64,000 nt of DNA from Rivularia sp. T60_A2020_040 (GTDB lineage: Bacteria; Cyanobacteriota; Cyanobacteriia; Cyanobacteriales; Nostocaceae), in the NCBI GenBank assembly GCA_015272215.1, contig JACYMD010000128.1:62001-126000 (forward strand), in the 5' to 3' direction. The notes under the pieces are model-generated. The model did not search any database and was not told where the DNA came from. It worked only from the letters and a program-made list of their open reading frames with translations. Shown piece by piece: positions 25,526 through 34,568 of the stretch. The position numbers and the translations under genes were made by a program. Positions within the stretch are counted from its first letter, which is position 1. Every line of letters begins with the position of its first letter.

Positions 25526-26022
25526 GGAATATATTTGCTTATGCGATTAAAAATAGCGATTGAATCAACACGCACAAACTATTTTAAATGGGAATGGGTT
25601 ATTAGCAATAGCAAATTGGATAATGGACATATCAGCACTCAAGAAAGCACTTAATCCATCTTCCGATTTTTATACCATTACCATGAGTATATTGCAATAT
25701 TGATTATCTGATATTTATTAATATATATAATAACAATCCTATTTCACTTTTTACTTGTTTACTGTTAATAGTCAACTTTAGAAAGTGCGGAATAGTTCAC
25801 AAATTAGCTATATATGAGTTTTAAATATTTTCAATCACTCAAAGGGTTAAATTTTTATTTTAATAACACTAAAACGTAAAAAACATGATATTTTTTGATT
25901 TGCAACCTGTTAACTGAAAATGAACTTATAATGCTTGAGCCAAAAAAATAAAAGCACTCTGATGAAAATATTGTATTTAAGTAGATACACTACTATTAGA
26001 TTAAAATAGTTAGATAAAATAA
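25526..26022. other. AT-rich spacer, nothing recognised
   Basis: About 500 bases upstream of pheT and downstream of the CheY-like gene, both on the minus strand. It must hold the pheT promoter. No open frame, strong hairpin or known repeat was seen. Confidence 0.5.
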
Positions 26023-26385
26023 TTAAACAACAACAGATTTCACCGCATGAATTAATTGCTGTTTGGTAAAAGGTTTTGTTACATAAGCATCAGCACCTTG
26101 TCTCATTCCCCAAATACGATCAATATCTTTATTTTTAGAACTACAAAAAATAATCGGTATTTTTTGTGTAGTTAAATCTTTTTTCAGTTTACGACAAAAT
26201 TCAAACCCACTCATTCCCGGCATTACTACATCTGTAATAATTGCATCTGGTTGATGTAATCGTGCTTTTTCTAATCCATCTTTAGCATCAATTGCTCTAA
26301 TTACTGTATACCCACCTTCCTGCAAAAAAATGTTCATTAACTCCAACTGAGAAGGAGTATCTTCAACAACCAAAATTGTAGCCAT
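26023..26385 (-). CDS. CheY-like single-domain response regulator
   Basis: This 120-residue receiver domain is likely a phosphotransfer output to a pilus or signalling complex. It starts MATILVVEDTPSQLELMNIF with the acidic pocket, the phosphoacceptor lies in DAIITDVVMPGMSG, and the conserved lysine in YVTKPF. The frame extends seven codons upstream to 26406, but the Met at 26385 fits the family start. It follows the PATAN-REC gene on the same strand after a 111-base gap. In other cyanobacteria such a pair heads a chemotaxis-like operon (Pix, Pil, Hmp types) with CheW, MCP and CheA genes, which are absent here. Confidence 0.88.
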   Translation of the reverse strand: MATILVVEDTPSQLELMNIFLQEGGYTVIRAIDAKDGLEKARLHQPDAIITDVVMPGMSGFEFCRKLKKDLTTQKIPIIFCSSKNKDIDRIWGMRQGADAYVTKPFTKQQLIHAVKSVVV

Positions 26386-26496
26386 TTTTATCCTCACTAT
26401 CCACATTTACTAGTAATTTACTCGAATCCAACCCCGCAGCAAAAATAATCCTTAACTTATATTTGAGAAATTTATAACTGATATTGATGTAACTAA

Positions 26497-27924
26497 TCAA
26501 GTCAAATGCATAAACACCATTTTGAGTAAATCAGCACGAGTAAAAGGTTTAGTCAAATATCCACTAGCTCCAACTAGTCTCGCTTTTACCTTGTCTACAA
26601 ATCCCTTACTTCCCGTTACCATCACAATCGGAGTATTTTTGAACTTTGAGTTATTGCGGATAATCCGACATAATTCATAACCATCAATTCCTTCCATATT
26701 TAAATCTAATAAAATTAAATCTGGCTGATGTCGAATAATTGACATTACAGCTTTCAAGGGATTATCAATGGTAACAACAGAAAAACTCTCATCTTCCAAA
26801 AAGCGACTAATTTCTTTGAGCATTACCGGACTATCATCTACCGAAACAATTTTGTAAACTTTTCTTGGTGGTAAACTTGAGTCAGGAGGAGTAGCTTTAA
26901 TATTATCTGGTTTTGCTACTTGTTCAACTTTTTCTGCGGTTGGAGAAGAAAGTTGAGTAACAGGCTTAATAGTTACTTTATTGACAGGTATTACTTGCTT
27001 TTGTGGAGGAATACTCGGCTGTGGTTTGATAGTTGCTTGTGATGCTGTTTCTATTGTGCCAGTTACTTCTTTAGTGATAAATTGCGTTATTTTACTATTA
27101 GTATGGGATACCTGAATATCAGTTTTAGGTAGTTTGTCAAATGGTGGATCTGGTTCATGGAGTAAAATCGCTCCACTTTGGATATGAGGATATAAACTAC
27201 GTGCTAACTGGAGTTCATCTTGATTCATAATTACAGCAAGATGACGCAAACTAAATCCCTTCATCCAGTTAACTAAATTTGGCTGAATTTCGGAAATTTT
27301 TTGTATATGAGTTTTTGTATTAATCCATAAATAAGGACGTTGAAATGGAGAAGTAATCCGTGGTGCAAAATCTTGCCACGATTGCAATCTCTCCTGAGAA
27401 ACTATTAATAATTTTTCGGCATCTAATCGACAAATCTTTGGAGATAAAATTAAATTTTGATGAAATTCATATGTACCTTTTTTTATCAGTAAAAATGATT
27501 CAACAACTTCTTTTACTAACTCTTGAATTAATATAGCTGCTTGTGTTGGACTCAAATATCTTTGAGTTATTAACCAGCAAATTGCTTGATAATCTGGAGG
27601 TTGTTGAGAAGATAATGATTCTGGGAGATTTTCTGTAGTTTGGACTGACTTTCGCTGCGAATCCGGCTCAAACATCATCCGTAACTGCACGCGAATTTCG
27701 CTGGTTAAAGTAGGGATTTGAACTGATAACCGACGCAAATGACGCTCAAGTCGATCAAAAGGTTCTATAGAATGAGTAGCATAAGCAATTTTACCCTCTT
27801 CCAAGTAAATCCACCAGTTAACAGAATTACTTTGAACTTGCAAACAAGTATTCTCAAAGCAACTAGATAAATGTCTTAATAAACTCAGGGGAGGCAATTT
27901 TGTGAAAGTTGCAAAATTATTCAT
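26497..27924 (-). CDS. PatA-like regulator with PATAN and receiver domains
   Basis: The 475-residue protein starts with a PATAN/DUF4388-type domain (LPPLSLLRHLSSCFENTCLQVQ; WWIYLEEGKIAYATHSIEPFDRLERHL) over about the first 270 residues. A Pro/Gln/Thr-rich linker covers roughly 275-345. A C-terminal receiver domain follows, with DLILLDLNMEGIDGYE and LTKPF. This order matches PatA and the PixG/PilG/HmpA regulators. The linker is longer than in the roughly 380-residue PatA. Family roles are heterocyst patterning, phototaxis and hormogonium motility; which applies is not shown. The gene is paired with the CheY-like gene. Confidence 0.85.
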   Translation of the reverse strand: MNNFATFTKLPPLSLLRHLSSCFENTCLQVQSNSVNWWIYLEEGKIAYATHSIEPFDRLERHLRRLSVQIPTLTSEIRVQLRMMFEPDSQRKSVQTTENLPESLSSQQPPDYQAICWLITQRYLSPTQAAILIQELVKEVVESFLLIKKGTYEFHQNLILSPKICRLDAEKLLIVSQERLQSWQDFAPRITSPFQRPYLWINTKTHIQKISEIQPNLVNWMKGFSLRHLAVIMNQDELQLARSLYPHIQSGAILLHEPDPPFDKLPKTDIQVSHTNSKITQFITKEVTGTIETASQATIKPQPSIPPQKQVIPVNKVTIKPVTQLSSPTAEKVEQVAKPDNIKATPPDSSLPPRKVYKIVSVDDSPVMLKEISRFLEDESFSVVTIDNPLKAVMSIIRHQPDLILLDLNMEGIDGYELCRIIRNNSKFKNTPIVMVTGSKGFVDKVKARLVGASGYLTKPFTRADLLKMVFMHLT

Positions 27925-28544
27925 ATAGTATGGAAAATTACAGTAAATAAGACAAAATATTTGTAAACATCAATTGAATCTAGTTAAGCATTAAAGAATA
28001 AATATTCTACATGAATTAATTTGTTATTTTTTAACATAAATATATTACCAGTTAAAAATGTTACATTACAGTTTGATTGCTACATTTGTTTTTACAATAT
28101 ATTAGTCAACAATACATAACGGAACCTTTAAGAAAACTTCGTATTTATTCTTGATTTGAGTGAATTAACTCTCTTTTTAATCAGAAATAATTTCCAGTCC
28201 GTCAGTATTTCATCTAATCTAGGTTTTTTCTACACATAATCTTTAATATTGTGCGTATAGATAGCACCGATTTATTGTATTCTAGATTTATTCTGTATAT
28301 AATATAAACCCTTACATTTCAAAGCCATCCTCGCTCGAAGTCTTAGAAAAATACCTATGATTTATCAAATAACAGTAAAGATATGTTGGATAATATAAGC
28401 AATAATGCATTAGTAAGAAAGTGAACCATAAAAGAATTATCAATCGTCTCAAGTGCCACAGCTAGAATTTATTTGCGGCATTAAACTATATAGTTTGACA
28501 AACCCAAAATCCAATCTTAGAACTTCCATATAGCAGCGAAAGTT
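27925..28544. other. Divergent promoter region before the vWA gene
   Basis: This 620-bp AT-rich spacer lies between divergent operons. A perfect 14-base palindrome AAACTATATAGTTT occurs at 28483-28496, about 50 bases before the vWA start, and could be an operator. No gene or known repeat was recognised. Confidence 0.5.
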
Positions 28545-29219
28545 ATGTCCGATACCTTAAGACTAGACGAAGTAGTTGATTTCGCGGAGAACCCCGAACC
28601 TCGTTGTCCTTGCGTATTGTTGTTAGATACATCTGGGTCGATGCAAGGAGCGCCAATAGATGCTTTAAATCAAGGCTTGCTTAGTTTTAAGGATGAATTA
28701 ACAAAAAATTCCTTAGCATCAAGAAGAGTTGAAGTATCTATAGTTACTTTTGATAGCAATATAAATGTAGTACAAGATTTTGTGACTGCCGACCAATTTA
28801 CTCCGCCCATATTAACAGCACAAGGGTTAACTACCATGGGTGCTGGGATTCACAAATCTTTAGACTTAATTCAAGAACGTAAAGGTCAGTATCGTTCTAA
28901 TGGTGTTGCTTACTATCGTCCTTGGATATTTATGATTACCGATGGTGAACCACAAGGAGAACCCGAAGAATTGATCGAGCAAGCATCCCAGCGTTTACAA
29001 AGCGACGAATCAAACAAACGTGTAGCCTTTTTCTCTGTGGGAGTGGAAAATGCCAACATGACGCGGTTGAGTCAGTTAACCGTGCGTACTCCTTTAAAAC
29101 TGAATGGATTAAATTTTGTGGAGATGTTTGTATGGTTATCTGCTAGTATGTCAGCAGTCTCTCATTCCAAAGTAGACGAACAAGTAGCTCTACCGCCAAT
29201 TGGTTGGGGTTCTGTTTAA
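28545..29219 (+). CDS. TerY-like von Willebrand factor A protein
   Basis: The 224-residue cytosolic protein is a vWA domain with an intact MIDAS: DTSGS at residues 28-32, the conserved Thr in LTTMGAGIHKSL and the Asp in MITDGEPQG. The C-terminus is short. It is the first of three tightly ordered genes (vWA, PP2C, kinase) on one strand with gaps of 51 and 55 bases. This combination is known from comparative genomics as the TerY-P triad, linked to tellurite-resistance-type stress and metal signalling. In that model the vWA protein binds metal and serves as scaffold or phosphorylation target. Confidence 0.88.
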   Translation: MSDTLRLDEVVDFAENPEPRCPCVLLLDTSGSMQGAPIDALNQGLLSFKDELTKNSLASRRVEVSIVTFDSNINVVQDFVTADQFTPPILTAQGLTTMGAGIHKSLDLIQERKGQYRSNGVAYYRPWIFMITDGEPQGEPEELIEQASQRLQSDESNKRVAFFSVGVENANMTRLSQLTVRTPLKLNGLNFVEMFVWLSASMSAVSHSKVDEQVALPPIGWGSV

Positions 29220-29270
29220 TATAGTTCAAGTACAACAATAATTAAACAGCCCTAGAATAAAGGTAAGTTT

Positions 29271-30050
29271 ATGAACAGTTCAAGACAAAAGCTTCACTGG
29301 CGGGTAGTGGGTGCATCAGTATGTGGGACTAGCCACGTCAAAAACTCCCTGCTTTGTCAGGATGCCCATCACTGGCAGATGTTGCCAGATAATATTTTAG
29401 TGGCAGCCGCAGCAGATGGTGCGGGGAGTGCAAGTCTTGGCAAGGTAGGAGCAATGGTAGCTGTGGAAGCCGCAATTGAAAATATATGTCTTAAGCAGAT
29501 TAACCAAAGTACCCTAGCTGCGGATAGCTCTGCAAAAGCCCTATTGAGCGAAGCGATTTTAGCTGCAAAAACAGCAGTTGAAGAAGAAGCAATCGCTTCA
29601 AATAGACCACCCAAAGATTTATCAACAACTTTAATTATTGTTGTAGCGACACCTGATGTCGCTGTGGTGGCTCAAATCGGGGATGGTGTTGCAGTTGTTA
29701 AAGATAGCCTAGGTAATTTAACAGCTTTAACCGTTCCCGACAGTGGGGAATACATCAACGAAACCAGCTTTTTGACATCACCCACTGCTTTGGATTCAGT
29801 GCAGGTAAATGTATGGCGGCAGGGTATTACCAATATTGCGATTCTTACCGATGGGCTGCAAATGCTAGCAATCAATATGGCTATAGGTTTACCCCACAAG
29901 CCGTTCTTTTTACCTTTGTTTGACTTTGTAGCCAATGCTGAAGAGTTAAAAGGGGCTAAGGAACAATTAGTTAAATTTTTACGTTCCGAAAAAATCACCC
30001 AACGTACTGATGATGACTTGACTTTAATCATCGCAGCATTAAGCGATTAA
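29271..30050 (+). CDS. PP2C-family protein phosphatase of the TerY-P triad
   Basis: This is a metal-dependent Ser/Thr phosphatase, 259 residues. Motifs: QDAHHW (Asp31), AAAADGAGSASLGKVGA (first metal Asp at 49, GAG instead of the classic DGMGG), QIGDGVAVV and the C-terminal DDDLTLIIAAL. The N-terminal WRVVGASVCGTSHVKN is usual for TerY-associated phosphatases. It lies between the vWA and kinase genes and probably reverses the kinase's action. Confidence 0.88.
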   Translation: MNSSRQKLHWRVVGASVCGTSHVKNSLLCQDAHHWQMLPDNILVAAAADGAGSASLGKVGAMVAVEAAIENICLKQINQSTLAADSSAKALLSEAILAAKTAVEEEAIASNRPPKDLSTTLIIVVATPDVAVVAQIGDGVAVVKDSLGNLTALTVPDSGEYINETSFLTSPTALDSVQVNVWRQGITNIAILTDGLQMLAINMAIGLPHKPFFLPLFDFVANAEELKGAKEQLVKFLRSEKITQRTDDDLTLIIAALSD

Positions 30051-30105
30051 CAATACTGTTGAACGGCAGTCAAATTTAAACAATAAAGTGTAATTTTAAA
30101 TTAAA

Positions 30106-32301
30106 ATGCAGGTACTACGCTCTGTTGGCAATCAAAAAAATCTTCCCATCGACCTTAACATCAGTTTGGGGCGTGGTGGTGAAGCGTGCATCTACACAAT
30201 AGATTCAGATGCCGAACTTGTCGCCAAAGTTTACCACAAGCCTACTCTGGAAAAAGCTCGTAAGCTAGAAGCGATGGTGCTTCATCCACCAGAAAATCCC
30301 ACGGCATCTTTAGGACATATCTCGATTGCTTGGCCTTCCGAATTGATCAGAGCCGCAGACGGTAGCAACCAAATTATTGGTTTTACAATGCCGCGTATTC
30401 GGGGAATGCGTCCCATCATCGATTTTTATAATCCGAGAACTCGCCGTCAACATTGTCCCTTATTCAACTATCAGTACCTGCTTCGCACTGCTCGTAATTT
30501 GGCTGCGGCTTTCGCTGCTTTACACGCAAGTGGGTATTGCGTCGGTGATGTCAATGAATCGAATATTTTAGTCAGCGATACGGCATTGGTAACGGTGGTA
30601 GACACGGATTCGTTTCAAGTGCGAGACCCTCAAACCAATATAGTTTATCGCACTCCCGTAGGTAAACCAGAATTTACCCCACCAGAACTACAGAATAAAA
30701 CATTTTCCGAATGCGATCGCGCTATTCCTCACGATTTATTTGGCTTAGGAGTACTAATATTTCAACTTTTGATGGAAGGTACCCATCCATTTTCGGGAAT
30801 TTTTCAAAGTGTAGGCGAACCACCACCTTATGAAGCACGCATAGCCAAAGGGCATTTTACCTACAGTGTGAATCGTCACGTACCTTATAGCCCTACACCC
30901 ATTGCACCATCTTGGAATGTTCTTCACCCTACCTTACAACAACTTTTCGTCCGTTGTTTTGAAGATGGTCATAATAACCCCCAAATTCGTCCGAATGCTC
31001 AAACCTGGCTGTTGGCATTAACTGAAGCCGAAAATTCTTTGGTACGATGCCACAAAAACCCCCAACATCTCCACAGCAACCACCAGCATAAATGTCCTTG
31101 GTGCGAGCGTAGTGCAAAATTAGGCGGAAGAGATCCTTTTCCATCAATTCAAGCTGTCGAAGCCAAACAACATTTGAAGCCTCGTCCCAAGGCTAAACGG
31201 AGGCGTACAGCTACAACTCCCAGAAGACGCACTGCTACTACTGTAACTGCAACTGCACCAAAACCAACAACTGTTACTTATCGTCGCAGCCCGCAAGTTA
31301 TTCAGAATATTTCTTACTATCAACCGAATAAGAAATCAAGATTTTACCCGGTGATTTTGTGCCTGCTGGGATTTTTGACATTGGGCTATTTAGATATAGT
31401 TACAAAGTTTACAAGTTCTCCAGTTGAGGAAAATAAATACGCTCAACAAACTTTGGTTAGTTCCAAAGAAATCGATCATAATAACAGCTTCACAGATTAT
31501 TATAAGCAGGGTCGTGCTGCCTATAAACTACAGAAATACGAAGAAGCTATTGCTAATTTTGCCCAAGAAATTCAAAAAAATCCTGAGAATTCCAAGGCTT
31601 ACGTCAATCGTGGTAATTCCCATTACAACTTAAAAGAATATGAAGCAGCCCTTACAGACTACACTCATGCTGTAAAATTAAATCCAAACGAAGTCAAAGC
31701 TTTTGTCAATCGTGGTAACGTCCGCTATATGCTTGCTGAATATAGTAGCGACCCAGACAAAGAATATAGATTGGCAATTCAAGACTACAATCATGCGCTC
31801 TCCATTGACAGTGACGAGATAGAAGCTTACATCAGAAGAGGTATCGTCCGTTCTCAAATCGCTAAATTCAGTGGTGATTCCCAGAAAGATTATTTACGAG
31901 CAATTGACGATTTTAACCGAGCCTTACAAATTGAATCCTCAAGACCGGAAGCTTTTTATCAAAGAGGTTTAGTTCGCTATCAATTAGCCCAATATAGCAG
32001 CAACTTTGACCAAGAATATAAAAAAGCTCTGGAAGATTTTAATCAAGCATTGCAGCTTAATTCTAAATTGCCAAAAGTCTATCTCAAACGAGGTTTAGTT
32101 CGTTACGAACTAGCACAGTATGGCGGAGGAGAATCTAATCTGTATCGTCAACAAGCGATTGAAGATTTACAAAAAGCTGCTAAAATCTCTCTGGAGCAAG
32201 ATGACATGGATAATTATCAGCAAGCCCTCAGTAGCATTTGCGTTGTTGTTGACAACAAATGCGATACTTTATTTCAAAGGACAAGTGTAACCGCACAATA
32301 A
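30106..32301 (+). CDS. Protein kinase with zinc-ribbon-like motif, one membrane helix and TPR repeats
   Basis: The 731-residue protein starts with a kinase domain typical of the TerY-P triad: Gly loop LGRGGEACIY (21-30), Lys41 in VAKVYHK, catalytic loop GDVNESN with Asp148 and metal-binding DTDSF (166-170) in place of DFG. Near residues 305-330 there is a Cys/His cluster ending CPWC. A basic linker rich in Arg, Thr and Pro leads to a single membrane helix (YPVILCLLGFLTLGYLDIV, about residue 410). At least five TPR units follow (YKQGRAAYKLQKYEEAIANF; YVNRGNSHYNL; FVNRGNVRYML and so on). With the kinase at the N-terminus inside, the TPR part would lie across the membrane. The substrate is unknown. 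Confidence 0.86.
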   Translation: MQVLRSVGNQKNLPIDLNISLGRGGEACIYTIDSDAELVAKVYHKPTLEKARKLEAMVLHPPENPTASLGHISIAWPSELIRAADGSNQIIGFTMPRIRGMRPIIDFYNPRTRRQHCPLFNYQYLLRTARNLAAAFAALHASGYCVGDVNESNILVSDTALVTVVDTDSFQVRDPQTNIVYRTPVGKPEFTPPELQNKTFSECDRAIPHDLFGLGVLIFQLLMEGTHPFSGIFQSVGEPPPYEARIAKGHFTYSVNRHVPYSPTPIAPSWNVLHPTLQQLFVRCFEDGHNNPQIRPNAQTWLLALTEAENSLVRCHKNPQHLHSNHQHKCPWCERSAKLGGRDPFPSIQAVEAKQHLKPRPKAKRRRTATTPRRRTATTVTATAPKPTTVTYRRSPQVIQNISYYQPNKKSRFYPVILCLLGFLTLGYLDIVTKFTSSPVEENKYAQQTLVSSKEIDHNNSFTDYYKQGRAAYKLQKYEEAIANFAQEIQKNPENSKAYVNRGNSHYNLKEYEAALTDYTHAVKLNPNEVKAFVNRGNVRYMLAEYSSDPDKEYRLAIQDYNHALSIDSDEIEAYIRRGIVRSQIAKFSGDSQKDYLRAIDDFNRALQIESSRPEAFYQRGLVRYQLAQYSSNFDQEYKKALEDFNQALQLNSKLPKVYLKRGLVRYELAQYGGGESNLYRQQAIEDLQKAAKISLEQDDMDNYQQALSSICVVVDNKCDTLFQRTSVTAQ

Positions 32302-32412
32302 AAATAGTTCGGATATCAAATTTTTATTTGCTGTTGTTAGCTGCTACAAGTATAGTCGTAGCTAATAATTTGTACTGCGTAATTACTCCCATTCCGCTTT
32401 AAGATTACCTAT

Positions 32413-32488
32413 CTCTTTTTACCTCTTTCCTCTGCGCTCTCTGCGTCTCTGCGGTTTTTTAATCGGTAATCTTCTACTGGAAAGGGAG
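32413..32488 (+). repeat. Dispersed repeat CTCTGCG...GGTAATCTTCTACTG, copy 1
   Basis: It contains CCTCTGCGCTCTCTGCGTCT, then GCGGTTTTTTAATC and GGTAATCTTCTACTGGAAA. Related copies are at 57325-57404 on the same strand and 37522-37592 inverted. The CTCTGCG core, inverted, also sits inside the chelatase gene at 59826-59859. Confidence 0.65.
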
Positions 32489-32543
32489 TAAGATTAAGTA
32501 AGTAATATTTTAATTTGATTTCAAAAAAAAATTAAATTAAACA

Positions 32544-32569
32544 ATTAAATTAAATTAAATTAAATTAAT
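32544..32569. repeat. AAATT pentamer tandem repeat
   Basis: Five tandem AAATT units form a simple AT microsatellite preceded by an A run. Confidence 0.8.
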
Positions 32570-32620
32570 CAGCGCGGATGGGAAATATAGCAAATTTCAG
32601 CTGAGTCCAATACACTAAAA

Positions 32621-32676
32621 CCTCACCCCCTTCCCCTCTCCTTGCTAAGGAGAGGGGTTAAGAGGGCGGGGTGAGG
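32621..32676. repeat. GC-rich double hairpin CCTCACCCC...GGGGTGAGG
   Basis: The outer arms CCTCACCCC and GGGGTGAGG enclose a perfect inner hairpin CCCCTCTCCTT-GCT-AAGGAGAGGGG. From memory this palindromic element is frequent in cyanobacterial intergenic DNA. No T tract follows. Confidence 0.75.
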
Positions 32677-32745
32677 TAAAGTTTGCAAGTGAAAATCGCT
32701 CCAGACGCTCTTAACACCTAGCAAAGAGCATCCCAAACACCAAAG

Positions 32746-32779
32746 TAGCGATCCCTTCGGGCAAGGCTCCGCCTATCGC
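32746..32779. repeat. HIP1-like palindromic repeat GCGAT...ATCGC
   Basis: GCGATCCCTTCGGGCAAGG followed by CTCCGCCTATCGC has outer arms GCGAT/ATCGC and inner complementary pieces. It resembles the short interspersed palindromes that accompany HIP1 sites in cyanobacteria. Confidence 0.6.
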
Positions 32780-33660
32780 CATTTTCAACTCAAACTTTTG
32801 CTTATTCGTCACCACAAAAATACTGATACAAATATCTAACAATTAATAGATATTTTTATAGTTAAGCAGTTATATTACTGATGTCAGTTAACTAGATATA
32901 TTTACTATATTCTTCGATTTATGATCATTTATTACTTGTGATGTTGTTTGTAATCGCATCGCAATTATGTAAGAATGGCATATTGTCTACCGTATCTTTT
33001 AGACCTAATAATTACTCATCAAAGCTGTAAAATTTGCAATATCAAATAAAGCTAAAGTACGAGTAGTTGAGAGTAACTGATATCAACATTTTAGAGGGAG
33101 ATTGTGAGGAATAAAAACGGTAATTAAAACAGGCTTGGCTTGATTTTTGTAATTATTCTTTGATTTTGCGAGCAAAAGTACAATAAATGAGGTTAATTAA
33201 CGATAAAATGCCCTTAAAGGTAAGGTTAAGCAGAAAGAAAGGATTTAATTTTTAATTTTTACCAGATAAAAATACGTAATTATCAGCAATTGATATGATA
33301 ACTGATCGGGCAAGCATCGGGTAACAATTCTGAGCAATTAATCAATAACATTTCTGTATTTTGTCATATTAGTTTTTGATGAAAATAAATTTATTTAGTC
33401 TTAACTTAATTAAACTAAACAAAGTAATTTTACAGGCTTTATTCTGGTAAAATTATCTATTTTTGACACCTAACTTTTAATTTAACCAAGCTTTTTGATT
33501 TTTTCATAGAGAAAACAGCTATATTTATCTCGTCTTTATAATTTACAGTAAAAATACGGTTAGATTATGTACTGAGAAAATAAAATAAATAGATTTTCTC
33601 TATATGAATCATTAAAAAAACCTATTCAATCATCTACCGAAAAAATTAGAGGCAGTTTTT

Positions 33661-34434
33661 ATGAAAGCAGTGATTTTGGCCGGAGGTCTTGGTACACGTT
33701 TAAGTGAAGAAACCAGCGTTAGACCGAAGCCAATGGTAGAAATTGGTGGTAAGCCGATTCTTTGGCACATCATGAAAATCTATTCCGCTCACGGTATTAA
33801 TGACTTCATTATCTGCTGTGGTTATAAAGGGTACGTAATCAAGGAGTATTTTGCTAACTACTTCTTACATATGTCTGACGTGACCTTTGATATGCGGTTT
33901 AATCAGATGAACGTACATTCAGGCTATGCAGAACCTTGGCGCGTCACCTTGGTAGATACAGGAGATAATACATTAACGGGTGGACGATTGAAACGAGTTA
34001 AAGAGCATATTGGAAACGAGACTTTTTGCTTTACCTACGGTGATGGAGTTAGTAACGTTAATGTCACCAACCTGATAAAATTTCATAAAGAACAAGAATC
34101 TTTAGCAACTTTAAGCGCAGTACAGCCACCAGGACGTTTTGGTGCAATTGTTCTAGGACAAGAACAAACTAAAATTACCAGCTTCCGAGAAAAACCAGAA
34201 GGAGACAACGCTTGGATTAATGGTGGTTTCTTTATATTAGAACCCCAAGTTATTGATTTTATTGAAGGAGATTCCACAGTTTGGGAAAAAGAACCATTAG
34301 AAAAGCTGGCTGAAATGGAACAGCTATCAGCTTATAAACATGATGGCTTTTGGCAACCAATGGATACCTTAAGGGATAAAAATTATTTAGAAAACTTGTG
34401 GAAAAGTAACGAAGCTCCTTGGAAGGTCTGGTAA
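33661..34434 (+). CDS. rfbF: Glucose-1-phosphate cytidylyltransferase
   Basis: It makes CDP-glucose from CTP and glucose-1-phosphate for unusual deoxysugars. The nucleotide-binding start is [18 protein letters not shown] with the [17 protein letters not shown] motif, and the body contains [11 protein letters not shown] and [18 protein letters not shown], all strongly RfbF-like. Length 257 is normal. It is the first gene of a long co-directional polysaccharide cluster. The usual partner CDP-glucose 4,6-dehydratase (RfbG) is not in the window. From memory, the HEP island of Anabaena PCC 7120 begins with the same enzyme (alr2825). Confidence 0.92.
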   Translation: MKAVILAGGLGTRLSEETSVRPKPMVEIGGKPILWHIMKIYSAHGINDFIICCGYKGYVIKEYFANYFLHMSDVTFDMRFNQMNVHSGYAEPWRVTLVDTGDNTLTGGRLKRVKEHIGNETFCFTYGDGVSNVNVTNLIKFHKEQESLATLSAVQPPGRFGAIVLGQEQTKITSFREKPEGDNAWINGGFFILEPQVIDFIEGDSTVWEKEPLEKLAEMEQLSAYKHDGFWQPMDTLRDKNYLENLWKSNEAPWKVW

Positions 34435-34568
34435 ATGACAAGGTAAATAACTATGAGTTATGAGTTTTTAATTATTAAGTATCATAATTGTAACTTTTAA
34501 CTTCTAAACTCAGATTGATTATTGTAAATTGCTTGATTATTTTAGTTAGAGGGGAGCAGATTTGACGA

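Larger units (their letters stand above)
32302..33660. other. Large repeat-rich non-coding region before the polysaccharide cluster
   Basis: This 1359-bp region holds no credible gene. Its first 500 bases are a cluster of unrelated repeats, listed separately at 32413, 32544, 32621 and 32746. The rest is AT-rich and unstructured and ends at the cytidylyltransferase start, so it probably includes the promoter of the polysaccharide cluster. Confidence 0.6.
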
